A DNA stretch of 64,000 nucleotides from Ornithodoros turicata. Lineage: Eukaryota; Arthropoda; Arachnida; Ixodida; Argasidae. The first letter of the stretch is position 1; every line of letters starts with the position of its first letter. The stretch covers positions 81,172,361 through 81,236,360 of the forward strand of contig NC_088204.1 in NCBI RefSeq assembly GCF_037126465.1. Reading direction: 5' to 3'. Shown here in pieces: positions 1 to 9,246 of the stretch. The position numbers and the translations under genes are program-made. Under the pieces are notes generated by a model. The model was not told where the DNA came from and made no database searches. It saw only the letters and a list, made by a program, of their open reading frames with translations.

Positions 1-82
1 GATGATGACAAGTCTGCAATCCAAAATGGTACTCGAGCGTCCCATATTCTATACTTCACACGTGCTTCTTTTATCCATTCAG

Positions 83-160
83 GGCCTACTGATAAACCGG
101 CGGAAGATGCAGCTGCACAGGCGGACACCTCGAACGAATGCAACGGCTTAGAAGATAACG
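83..160 (+). CDS. Unidentified gene, coding exon (third from last)
   Basis: Exon of 78 nt after CCATTCAG and before GTGAGC. It starts with two bases that complete a codon, then 25 codons beginning PTDKPAED. Only this frame is free of stops. Confidence 0.8.
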
Positions 161-613
161 GTGAGCGCAAAAATGTCACCTGCTTTTCATGACTTAGTTG
201 AAAGTCTCGCTTGCAAGTAACGAATGCGTAAGTTTCGTAGCCAATCAAATTCGTGTGTTAACGCGTATGTCCTAAATTGTCGAACATTGTACCTTCCAGA
301 CGAGGGTGACTCCGAAATCGAAGCTTCATTCAATGCAACGGGAACCATAGTAGACAAGGGCATCGATCAAGAACAGTCGGAAGACTGGGAAACGGAAATT
401 AGCTCTCCCTGTTACGTTGGTAAGTGAAATGAAATGTTACGAAACGGAACAACAATACTGAGATGCTGCGTTTTCGTCTCAGTGCCACCCAAGAGATATC
501 TGTATGGAAAGACAGTATTTGTGCCTTCGGACATTCACCCTGTGTCCATGAGGCGGAGGACTCCGTGGTTACAGGCCGTGGAGGGACAGTTTGACGACGC
601 CGAGGATTCGTGA
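83..613 (+). CDS. Unidentified gene, last three coding exons (83-160, 300-419, 483-613)
   Basis: Three exons join in one open frame of 108 visible residues ending in TGA at 611-613. The acceptors read CCATTCAG, ACCTTCCAG and TTCGTCTCAG; the donors are G|GTGAGC (161) and G|GTAAGT (420). All three introns, including the one upstream of 83, are phase 1, so the 78-nt and 120-nt exons could each be skipped without a frameshift. The protein is acidic in exons 1 and 2 (many D and E, residues about 1-65). It then has a more basic, structured-looking stretch with PPKRYLYGK and MRRRTPWL, and ends in an acidic DDAEDS tail. I see no domain I can name and assign no function. The 5' part lies outside the window. 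Frame continuity over two introns and perfect splice sites make this a real gene. Confidence 0.85.
300..419 (+). CDS. Unidentified gene, penultimate coding exon
   Basis: Exon of 120 nt between ACCTTCCAG and GTAAGT. The split codon joins as GAC with the previous exon. It encodes 39 further residues, strongly acidic, ending in SSPCYV. Confidence 0.85.
483..613 (+). CDS. Unidentified gene, terminal coding exon
   Basis: Begins after TTCGTCTCAG and encodes PPKRYLYGK at the start and an acidic DDAEDS end before TGA (611-613). It joins in frame with the exon ending at 419. Confidence 0.85.
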
Positions 614-1250
614 CACACAGAGTCGCTGCCTAGACTTTTTATTTGTGATTGGGTAGACAAAATTTTGCCTCTCAAACAGGGTGGGACTCCGCACAGTGAG
701 GTCGGCGAAAACATGTTTTCGGGGCAGAGAACATCCCAGACGAAATGGAAGGCGAGCTTTTCGGAACAAATGTGCAAGATAATGGGTACGATAAACACGT
801 CCTGGTAGCGTTTTTTTGTCGTCTCGTGACAATTTTTGCACTGACGTGGTCCCGTAAGGAAAGGTTAAAACGGCACGCTCAAAAATTCGTCAAGTTATAC
901 CAGTCACGTATTTTTCATTTCACATTTCAATGTGACAAAGCAAGAATTGCTGAAGCGTCACAAGTTCCTACTATGTAACGAAATAATTATTTGCCTCTCG
1001 TCGTCGTTATGAGGTAGTTAGTGGTGCTAACTACTCCGTTGTTATGTCTCGTTTATGTGACCTCGGGGTAACTTTTTCCCCCGCAATCGACTTCACAAGC
1101 AACGATCGCCTGTTCTAAACGCTGTTCCCTTTTTTTACTGTTCCTCCACCAGATTTTAAGTGATTGCGAACAATTATTTTGTGTTGACTTTGCAATGCAG
1201 AGTTTTGTTGCTGCACGTGTCAATAAATCTCGCTTCGGTACAGCGAGGCA
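614..1250 (+). other. 3' UTR with poly(A) signal AATAAA at 1222-1227
   Basis: There is no open frame of note after the stop at 611-613. The first canonical AATAAA is at 1222-1227, followed within 20-50 bases by T-rich and GT-rich sequence, as expected downstream of a cleavage site. The inferred 3' UTR is about 630 nt. The exact cleavage point is not visible. Confidence 0.5.
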
Positions 1251-4073
1251 CAGTGGCCTTTTTAAAGATGCAGTGGGGTGGAGCCTGTATTTTTTCTTTT
1301 TCTTTTTTCTGCAACAAACACAATAAGTTCCAGACTAAGGAACAGCAAACACAGGTGACCCGCAGTGAGTGCATGAGGCTTCAGTTCTGCACACCTTTAA
1401 AGTGTCACTACGAACTAAATCTTGTGCCTTGAGAATCCTACCAAAGTTTATGTTTCTGAAACCTTCTTGTCTCACTTTACATTCCTGCAAAACATTTTGG
1501 CTCTACAGGACGCGAAAGCTAAAGAGAATTAATTTTTATTTTTGAGAACTGCGACGCCACGTTATGCTCCGACGGAGCGCCCGGCTCTCATCTGGCAAAG
1601 TTGTTGCCCTTTCAAGTCTTCCGGAGGGGCTCACTTTTTGCACTCCGTGAGCGGAGCCCCATGTGACATACCGTCCCGCCGCTCCGACCTTGGAGAAAGC
1701 ACAAAGGAGGGAGAAGCCACCTATTTTCCAGTCTTTCGATCAGCCTCACGTGATCCCCATTGCATTGTCCTGATGGAACAGGAGCCCCTTGAGGAGCATA
1801 CCACATGGTTTAGCGTAGTAGCCACGTGTGTGTAGTCCACCTTTTCCTAACTCTATTCCCCTAGGGATTGGATTGGCTTGGAATGGAATTGGATTAGATG
1901 CAATTGGAATTTGCAATATTGGTAGATCCCTGGCCCGACAATCCAGAAGATGTCGGTTCGAATCCTTCAGCTGGCTAAACTTTTCGGCAACTTCCTTCTT
2001 TCTTCATTCTATGCCCTAGACCGGCGTTTCCCAAACTTCTTGCTCTGTCAGACCCCCCCAAAACCACCGAGAATCCATTCGAGAGCCCCCGTTAATTACG
2101 ATTCATGTTGACATAAATAAGGGACGTGAAGAAAGAAAAGGAAAAACAAACAACGCACCGCCATGCAGGAAATGGGAAGGTAATATATTTCAGCATTCTT
2201 TAGCATCACAGTGTCACACGCAAAAAACTCGCACTCACCAAGACGGTCTTCGATCGTCGCGGACCCCCACGAACACTCTCGAGGATTCGCGGACCACACT
2301 ATGGAAACTAGTCTTGGCTAGTCTTGACTATTAGCGTGGTCAGTGGTCCACGAGGAATTAGACGACACAACAGTTTCAAAATCAACTGGAACGGATGCGA
2401 CCACCCTTTTAACTACCAAAGTCTTGCATGTTGGCAACCTCAGAGGGAGTACAGATCGTGTCATTGCTTCAGGGCACATCCTCACTTGACAGGCATCAGT
2501 GTTCCAGGCAGATGTGACAATCGCATTGAGGCCTATCTCATCTATCACTGCAGCATTACAATGTTCTCTCATAATTATGTGACACTCCTGCGTGTGTTCC
2601 TGATAGAGCATGCTGCATGGTTTTTATCAGTCCTTTTCCCTCAGTTATCAGCCGTAAATTGATATATATCGTGCGGCTCAACAGCAATGACATGATACTG
2701 CCTGAATGGATCAGTTGAATACAGAGATTGCTGGTTAAAACCCAGCAGTGCAGGTACTTACTGCCATGGTACAACTTGCTGAGGCACATCCAAATGGTAC
2801 GTTAAAGGGCCACCGAACCAGATATTGTGTACCAGCATCATCATGTCCGTTCTGGACAAAATCTGCAGCACCAGAGCTCACATGATCCTCGGAGTTCCCG
2901 AAGGAAGGAAATTTGCAGTTTTTGGATCTGACCTTTTGCATAGAAACATGGCTTGTGTTGAGAATATGCAAAATCTAGTTTTAGGCCTATTCCAAACTGG
3001 TAAAAAGCGACCTCATTATGTCTTGTTGGATAAAGTCGTGTGTGCATTGTGTTTCCAATGCCCTGTCGAAGCAGATCGAAGGTTATTCTCAAAAGTAAAT
3101 AGTGGGCAAGTTATTTGCTCATTCTCTTCATCGCCCAAAAGTTCCTCACAACTTAAAGTCAAGTAACTATGGTACGAGAGTTTTGTCTGGACAGATCAAT
3201 GCCCTTTCCCACATCTCGGGCGGAGTGTGGAAAAAGTGATACAAGTATAAATCTTGTCCCGTGTGCCAGAAATGCGGTATATTTGATTCCACCGAGGGCA
3301 CACACAAGCTAGCCAAGTTCAAACCGTACAAAAAAAAAGCACAATGTTTCACTTCATGCACACACTACATTTTTAGTGCAATATTACACCGCGGGCGGGG
3401 AAAAATATCCGGTACTGGTACTCTCCGTGTTCCGCAGTTTGTTGCAACTCACTGGCAAAGAGTGTGAAACATCACAGACTTCCAAAGCTTGGAATGCGTC
3501 ATTGTGATACGGTTGAATTTTGTGATGTGGCCGCGCAGTGCAGGAAAGGACTGTGAGAGGTGTGCAAATTTACTCTCTTTGAACAGTGTTGCCTCCCGGT
3601 GAATACGCTCTGTGGAGCTAAAAGAATTGTGGGTTCCGATATTGTGAGCTCCGTTGTTTTATGGAGCATGATAATAGGAAAATGTATGGTAAGGCTTCGT
3701 AGTGCCCCTTTAAAGAGGCATGGAAGGAGCTAGAGCACTGCACCGGCCCGGCCCCAAGCCTGAAGAATTTCTAGGTTTCCTGGCCCTGGGCCCAGGTCCG
3801 GTCCGAGCCAGTGTTGCGGGCTGCAAAAGTTGGCCGTGGCTAACCAACAATGGGTTGACACAGGCTAGAACCCAACCTAGGCCCAATGTACAGGCCCGGC
3901 CCGGGACCACCATTACCATCATCGGGTGTGTCCCCTTGCAGACATTGCTTTACCTGCATTTTCCCTACTTGCATCAAAAGTTGCAGCCTGGAAAACTGTC
4001 TCTTGGAGATGCTAGAAGTTGTGCTTGACAAAAATGAGGGACTGAAAGTATTGGAGTTTGTGAGCCTTCACAT
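1251..4073. other. Intergenic region between convergent genes, decayed repeats
   Basis: No exon was recognised. A tRNA-like B box (GGTTCGAATCC) with a piece of a tRNA-like anticodon arm lies at about 1915-1975 and resembles the tRNA module at 48651. A GC-rich segment rich in GGCCCGG at about 3700-3925 is probably a transposon remnant. The TTTCCCAAACTTC segment near 2025-2080 resembles 17088-17120. Confidence 0.4.
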
Positions 4074-4081
4074 CTTAGCCC

Positions 4082-4613
4082 TAGAGATGCAAAATTTCCG
4101 GAAATTTTGAATCGCTCGAAAAAAAGAAAAAGAAAAACGTTCTATCCTGTTTTTTTTTCTTCAAAAAATTGAAAAAAATGGAAACAAACGCGGTTACTGC
4201 TGAGTCGAAGCATTGCCGGCCAAACCACAGCATACAATGAGCTCGAAGCTTTAGTAGTGTTCATCCCGTAGGCATAAATGCAGAGCAGAGCATCCAATGA
4301 GATTGCTGTCTACTCAGCGATAGGTAATTAGAACAACCCATCCACTCCGACCATAACTCTGTCATTATGTGAACGCGATGGCGATTGCTTGGAGCGGCCA
4401 GACAGAGCTCTAAGTTGGTAGTTGTTGGCAGATTATAGGCAGTGTTGGTGGGTTGGAACACATCAAAGGCACGGAAATTTACTTTTTTTAGTTTTGTCGC
4501 CTGGAAATTTTGGGCTATTTTTCCAGAGACTACGAAAAAAAAAAAAAAAAAACTCAAATAACTGATTTTCCCCAAGAAATTTCCGTTTATTTTTTCGGGT
4601 CTTCGCATCTCTA
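4082..4613. mobile_element. hAT-like MITE, ends TAGAGATGC, copy 1
   Basis: The ends are TAGAGATGCAAAA and, inverted, TAGAGATGCGAAG. The flanks carry a perfect 8-bp target duplication, CTTAGCCC (4074-4081 and 4614-4621). An 8-bp duplication is the hAT hallmark. The interior is AT-rich at both ends with a GC-richer core shared, in opposite orientation, with the copy at 38793-39543. It has no coding capacity. Confidence 0.85.
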
Positions 4614-4702
4614 CTTAGCCCTAACTGTAAATTTGTTATCCTTTCAAGTAACCCGCCCACGGCAAGTTTAACTTGTACACCTGAAAGTCTTTTGGTGACC
4701 AC

Positions 4703-4708
4703 TTTAAT
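4703..4708 (-). terminator. Candidate ALYREF poly(A) signal ATTAAA
   Basis: ATTAAA on the minus strand, about 245 nt past the ALYREF stop codon, is the nearest good variant signal. An AATAAA at 4586-4591 lies inside the hAT MITE and is an alternative. Neither can be confirmed from sequence alone. Confidence 0.3.
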
Positions 4709-4952
4709 TTTCTTTATACACAAGCATGAATCGGGGACGTGGTGTTTGACAGAACGATGCTGGGAGGAGAGAGAGAAAAAAAAAGCTGCCGTGAGACTTT
4801 GGCAGACAACGAAAACAACGGGAGAAATGAGCTGATGTGATGAACGTTGCTAAAACAAAAACACTCCTTTCCGCGCTGCTATATCCGGCCTCTCCGGAGA
4901 ATTGGAGGACGAAAACGTCTTCCCCAAAATGGAAAACCAGTCCGCAGTATCA

Positions 4953-5055
4953 TCACTCCATCTTGTTCACGTAGGCGTCCAGCTCCGCATCGAGCTCTTC
5001 CGCGGTAGGAACTTTCCTGGTCATTCCGCCGCGTCCCCTGCCTCTTCCACGGCCC
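4953..5055 (-). CDS. ALYREF: ALYREF exon 5 (stop codon)
   Basis: 103 nt after TTCTCATAG. Encodes a [10 protein letters not shown] tract and then the C-terminal UAP56-binding motif ending AYVNKME, with TGA at 4953-4955. Confidence 0.97.
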
Positions 5056-8000
5056 CTATGAGAACGGGCAGAAAGAGATTTGTTAGAACCTCTTCTGATT
5101 GCAGATAGGAATACAGTATACTTAGGGCCTGACTTTTTAGGGTTAAACCCGTATCCGCCCGATATTTACCCCCCAAACGAAATCTGTAAAATTCGGGTTT
5201 AACCCGAATCTACCCGAAAACATCCGGGTTGCGTGGCACACTCATAAGCGTGCATTAAAATAAAGTTTGATAACATTGCTAAACATTAGTTCCACGTTAA
5301 GACAAATTTTTATTAAACAATAAAAAATCACCCGAATACACCCGAATTCCTGACGAAAGAATATGCCGTAACGGGATTTAACCCGAATACACCCGAATTT
5401 TCCAATGAAAAATATCGCCCGATATTTACCCCCCGAATTTGGCCAAAAATAAAACCCGAAAAAGTCAGGCCCTAAATATACTCCCATTAAGGGGGAATCG
5501 CGTCTTCAGAAATCTGCGGGCGATTTTCGTTCGCGCAAGGCACGTGAGCACTCCAAACTATCATAATAACATTGGTACTGGCGTGTTCTCTTAGCTTTTC
5601 CCTAGTCAATGACGAATTTTTTAGAGGACAAGTCTGAGCCGTTGATTTTTAATAAATAGGGAGTGTCACACACTAAAATATCTGGGAATTCGGGCTCAAT
5701 ACAAATCAACGGATAGTCCTGGAATTCTACAAAATGTGTCACTGACAAGGGCAAAGCAAGGATAACACGCCAGTGCTTCTGTTTTTACGATATTTTACGC
5801 CGTTTCTGAGCGCTGTGCGAACAAAGGTTCTCTATTAATGTTACGAGCCTAAACTACGATTTGATTATAAGTGTAGCTACATGCAACTAAGCACATCTTG
5901 TGACGCTTTCCTCTACACAAGCATGGATGCAAGCAAGAACACAGACGCAAAACATTGCTGAACATACTGAGGACCCGGCCACTGAAATTAGCACGCAGCT
6001 GGACACTTGTCCATAAAGCGTTCCTTCGGAAGAGAAAGGCATTTTATCTGTCCAAGATTTGTGGCCAATGAGGCATTGGCTGTGATAAAACTCTGCATCA
6101 CAAATCAAGAACGCAGCAACATGTGAAAGTGTTGCCGGAGGCCCTGTGATGGAACTGCCTCGAAGCGTTCTGGCGCAAGAAAAATAGAATTTTGGTGCAG
6201 CCTCGCGATCCGCCATTGAAGGGCTTCGGGCAGCATCGGTATACCTGCCGCTACCCCACAGTTTTGCAATCAGCCGGGATAATTCTAGTTTTAGCGACGT
6301 TTCTCTATGTAAGCCATCGGTCAACTGCCATTGCGTCTGCATTTTATCTAATCCTAATGTGTGCTTTTCTTCATGAAAATTGAGCATTAAAAAAATTGTG
6401 TCGCAATAGAAAAAAGGCTGAACAGCACCAGCAATTTCATCATGCCATCACAAGATGGCCGCTTTGTACACTGGAAAACCTAGAAATTAGCTGGAGAGGC
6501 TAGGCCACTACTTTGCTGCGCTTTTTGTTATTCTCTGTCCCCACGGTCGGCTGAGCTAGGGGACACTACTCTGCCTGTCACGGTTCATTCAGGTTTTAAC
6601 AAACATCAAACTCTACTGACAACACGTTAGGGCAACTTGCTGCGGTGCGTTTGCTTTCTTGCGAATGTTAAAAGTATTTGTATTACAGAAAGAATAAACA
6701 TGGCTGTAGAGGTATACGCACATTACATGTTGCATGTCTGCGGGTGTGGGTATAAATTCGCTCTCCTGTGGTGACCGTTTTGTACAAAAACACCGCAATA
6801 TCCAGCCGCACTAAGTCTTGACACCCACAGCACATCCGAAATGTCTGGCAGCACGTACAATTCCCATCGCAAAAGTTGCGTATAAACAAACCTCATTCCT
6901 GTTCTTCCGCGCTGTCCCACTGGCTGCCCGCCACCTGCGCCGTAGCCAAGTCTGGACGCTGCGGATGGAGAAGACGCGAGCCCCGACCCGCTCACCAGTT
7001 CTATCTTCATCGGTCGACCTGAAACCAAGAAAAAGCCCCACCATCAACTTAGTTGACACGTCAGCGCATGCTACAGCCTACAGTCATTTTCCACTGTTTT
7101 GAAGGAAAATGGCATTTGGGAACATGCGTGAAATGCCATACACTAACAAACTGTGTGTAGGACAAGTAGCTAAAAGGACTGAACTGTCCGAGCAAAGGCA
7201 TACCATCGAGCGGAACACCGTTGTACTGCTTCAACGCACGGGCTGCGTCTGCTCTGCGCTCAAAGACGACGTCCGCAGTCCCATGCGACCGCCCCGACCT
7301 ATCGTAGTGGACTGCGGCCTTGCGGAGGGGACCAAATTCGGCAAATAATTCCTACGAGTGAATGAAACGACGAGTTAATCGACCAACTCCCGCCCAATCG
7401 TTCGCATCTAACTCACCTTAATGTCAGCGTCCGACACTCCGTAGTCCAGATTGGACACGAGGAGCTTGGCCACTGCAGCAGCTCCTCCACCGGCGACTGA
7501 CCGACGGACAACTCCTGTTTCCGTGTACATGTCGTGCTGCCACCGGTCTGGCAACTCTTTGGGCTGCAAAGTCAAGGTCATTCATTGATTGCTTGATTGA
7601 TTGGTTCATTCTGATGCGTCTGCTGAACAGAGTTAAACGCGACTTGTCACAATGGAACTAGCAAGATGTGAATGCCGACACGGCACTGCGTTTTGTGTTA
7701 ATAAATAGGACTTTTAACAGCAAGTGCGCGTTTGCTAAATAAAGTCGGAAATTTCCTGACAGAACATTACCCACACATCAAAACGATGAATTGGAGTACA
7801 TTCGTCCAGAAACTCCATATCTGTCGACAGCAAAACGGTCCTAACGCTAAAATCGACTTCATTTGCAATGAAATCATCATCTGGACTAAAGGTTCCCGCC
7901 ATACACGGTGCAGCAACCCCCTTACTCAAACACTGGTATGCACCTTCCGACTAAGAAACACAGTCCGTCCGCACTACACGAAATGAGAACCTGTTGAGCC

Positions 8001-8341
8001 TCATAAAAGCCCTTAGTGACATCACAAAGGCTTATAAAGTGGCGGACTCATGGCAACGCTTGTGCATGATCAACGTGATCAACGAAACATATTTAAAAGT
8101 TTTGGAGTGTCGTAGAATCAGTATCACTTACCCTGGTGTAAGGTTGTGTGCGTACTCTTCCGCGGTTCGTTCGTGCTCTGATTGCACCTCCAGAAGAAAA
8201 TCCACGTGTGGAACCGCGTCCGGCAAAAGTGCCTCTTCCCCGGGCTCCTCCACGACCGCCTCCACGGCCGCGACCCACTCGAAAACTGCTCCTATTTTGC
8301 TTGATGATGTCGTCTAACGACATGTCTATCTTGTCCGACAT
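4953..8341 (-). CDS. ALYREF: ALYREF/THOC4 mRNA export adaptor, five coding exons (8132-8341, 7417-7563, 7204-7351, 6892-7018, 4953-5055)
   Basis: Aly/REF is a nuclear RNA-binding adaptor of the TREX complex that is loaded by UAP56 and hands mRNA to NXF1 for export. The joined frame encodes 244 residues, close to the family's usual 250-270. It starts with the UAP56-binding motif ([11 protein letters not shown], residues 6-16), followed by an RG-rich arm (about 20-65). The [11 protein letters not shown] block opens exon 2. An RRM follows at about 103-180, with RNP2 LLVSNL (104-109) and RNP1 GTADVVFE (143-150). A Gly/Arg linker leads to a second C-terminal motif, [15 protein letters not shown] (230-244). 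Splice phases agree at every junction (0, 0, 1, 2). The gene is convergent with the gene at 83-613 and divergent from CDR2 exon 1a. Intron 4 (1.8 kb) holds two MITEs. Confidence 0.97.
5123..5474. mobile_element. hAT-like MITE, ends TAGGGCCTGAC, copy 1 (in ALYREF intron 4)
   Basis: 352 bp with inverted ends TAGGGCCTGACTTTTT. The target duplication is AGTATACT/AATATACT (5115-5122, 5475-5482; 7 of 8 identical). The interior repeats the motif CCCGAAT and related forms. Two more copies lie at 25857 and 40320. No coding capacity. Confidence 0.85.
5577..5774. mobile_element. Imperfect foldback element in ALYREF intron 4
   Basis: The left end ACTGGCGTGTT and the right end AACACGCCAGT are inverted, and pairing continues with mismatches for about 75 bases on each side (for example CCGTTGATTT). 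The interior has no gene. Class not determined. Confidence 0.5.
5775..6891. other. Remainder of ALYREF intron 4
   Basis: I see no exon, RNA gene or well-bounded repeat in this intron segment. Open frames here are short and unsupported. Confidence 0.4.
6892..7018 (-). CDS. ALYREF: ALYREF exon 4
   Basis: 127 nt after GGTTTCAG, completing the Gly codon and then RPMKIELV, the last RRM strand. A Ser/Gly-rich linker follows. Donor ATGAG|GTTTGT, phase 2. Confidence 0.95.
7204..7351 (-). CDS. ALYREF: ALYREF exon 3
   Basis: 148 nt, starts ELFAEFGPL and contains RNP1 GTADVVFE and KQYNGVPLD. Ends with one base of a split Gly codon before GTATGC. Confidence 0.97.
7417..7563 (-). CDS. ALYREF: ALYREF exon 2
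   Basis: 49 codons between TTTGCAG and GTGAGT. Carries the WQHD block and the first half of the RRM with RNP2 [16 protein letters not shown]. Confidence 0.97.
8132..8341 (-). CDS. ALYREF: ALYREF exon 1 (start codon)
   Basis: The ATG at 8341-8339 begins [11 protein letters not shown]. There are 70 codons, including a Gly/Arg-rich arm ([10 protein letters not shown]). The donor is AGG|GTAAGT, phase 0. The frame stays open upstream, but family similarity begins exactly at this ATG. Confidence 0.96.
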
Positions 8342-9149
8342 GGTTGCGGCAATATTTCCGGAGTACAATCGTCAAAGTAAAACCGTTACCGAACAACAGG
8401 CCGGCGAAAAACGATAGCTATGGCGGAAAACAAAATGAAGGAAGGGATTATGGGAAGGAAGGTAACCGTGCCGTGTCCTCCTTGCGGTTAAGTTTGAAAC
8501 GAATTGAACGGCGAAATCGAAACCCCCCCCGTGGTCTCCGTGGTAGAAAGAAAAGGAAGCACAATCAATATTTTCTGAACAATGTACTCCATGTTTAACA
8601 GCTTATGTTGAAATTATATCAAATGTAAGCATCTACGGCGTCTGGAAGATAGTGCTGCCAGGGTTCAGATGGGTGCAGGATCAGGCCATCAGGGTTCAAA
8701 TGACATATGAGGTTCTGATATACAAGTGTATATTTACATGTTTTTCACGAGTCACTGACCCCTACGTCATGCAGCACTTAAAAAAGCGAAATAGCACACC
8801 GGGTACGGGTACTGACATGAAATCACGAAATGTTTCTTTGGTCTGGCAACCAGTGAACGAGAAAAAATAAAATAAAAATAACGCTTCGTAGCAGACAGTT
8901 GTGTCTGCTCCTGTTTGTTATTACTGGCCATTCCGGCCCAGATAAATTTTAATTTCTCCCAGATATCGGCGCAGCTCATTGAAGTGTGGAGATGCCTTGA
9001 AATTCTTGCAACGGGGACACGTCGCGTGCACAGGAATGGAACGTACTACAACAATCCGAGCCTCTTTCGAGTGAAAGTGAAGTGATTGCTACCGTGAAAC
9101 TGTGACATATTCGTCGGCGCCGTGTCCTTCTGCAATTACTGCGAGCAAC
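8342..9149. promoter_or_regulatory. Divergent promoter interval between ALYREF and CDR2 exon 1a
   Basis: About 0.8 kb separates the two divergent start codons. It must hold the ALYREF 5' UTR and promoter and, if exon 1a is right, that of CDR2. No TATA box at a convincing place. An in-frame TGA at 9078-9080 limits the upstream extension of the CDR2 frame. Low-complexity sequence at about 8865-8880 suggests some repeat material. Confidence 0.4.
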
Positions 9150-9246
9150 ATGAAGGCTGTGTCTGCTAACAAATGTGACTTGAATACGAAACCGTCGGCT
9201 ACGACGGAAAATACCGCAGACAGTAGTCAGGAATGGTACGAAACGG
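9150..9246 (+). CDS. CDR2: CDR2 exon 1a, likely canonical first coding exon
   Basis: The ATG at 9150 has A at -3 and is the first in-frame ATG after TGA at 9078-9080. It encodes 32 residues ending SSQEWYET plus one base before G|GTAAGA. Joined to 43127 the split codon becomes GAC (Asp), giving EWYET-D-LQLAAELGK. Vertebrate CDR2 proteins, as I remember them, also have a Trp-Tyr pair shortly before DLQLAAELGK, which is why I prefer this exon. The join spans 33.9 kb and is inferred from phase and motif. It could instead belong to an unrelated gene. Confidence 0.7.
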
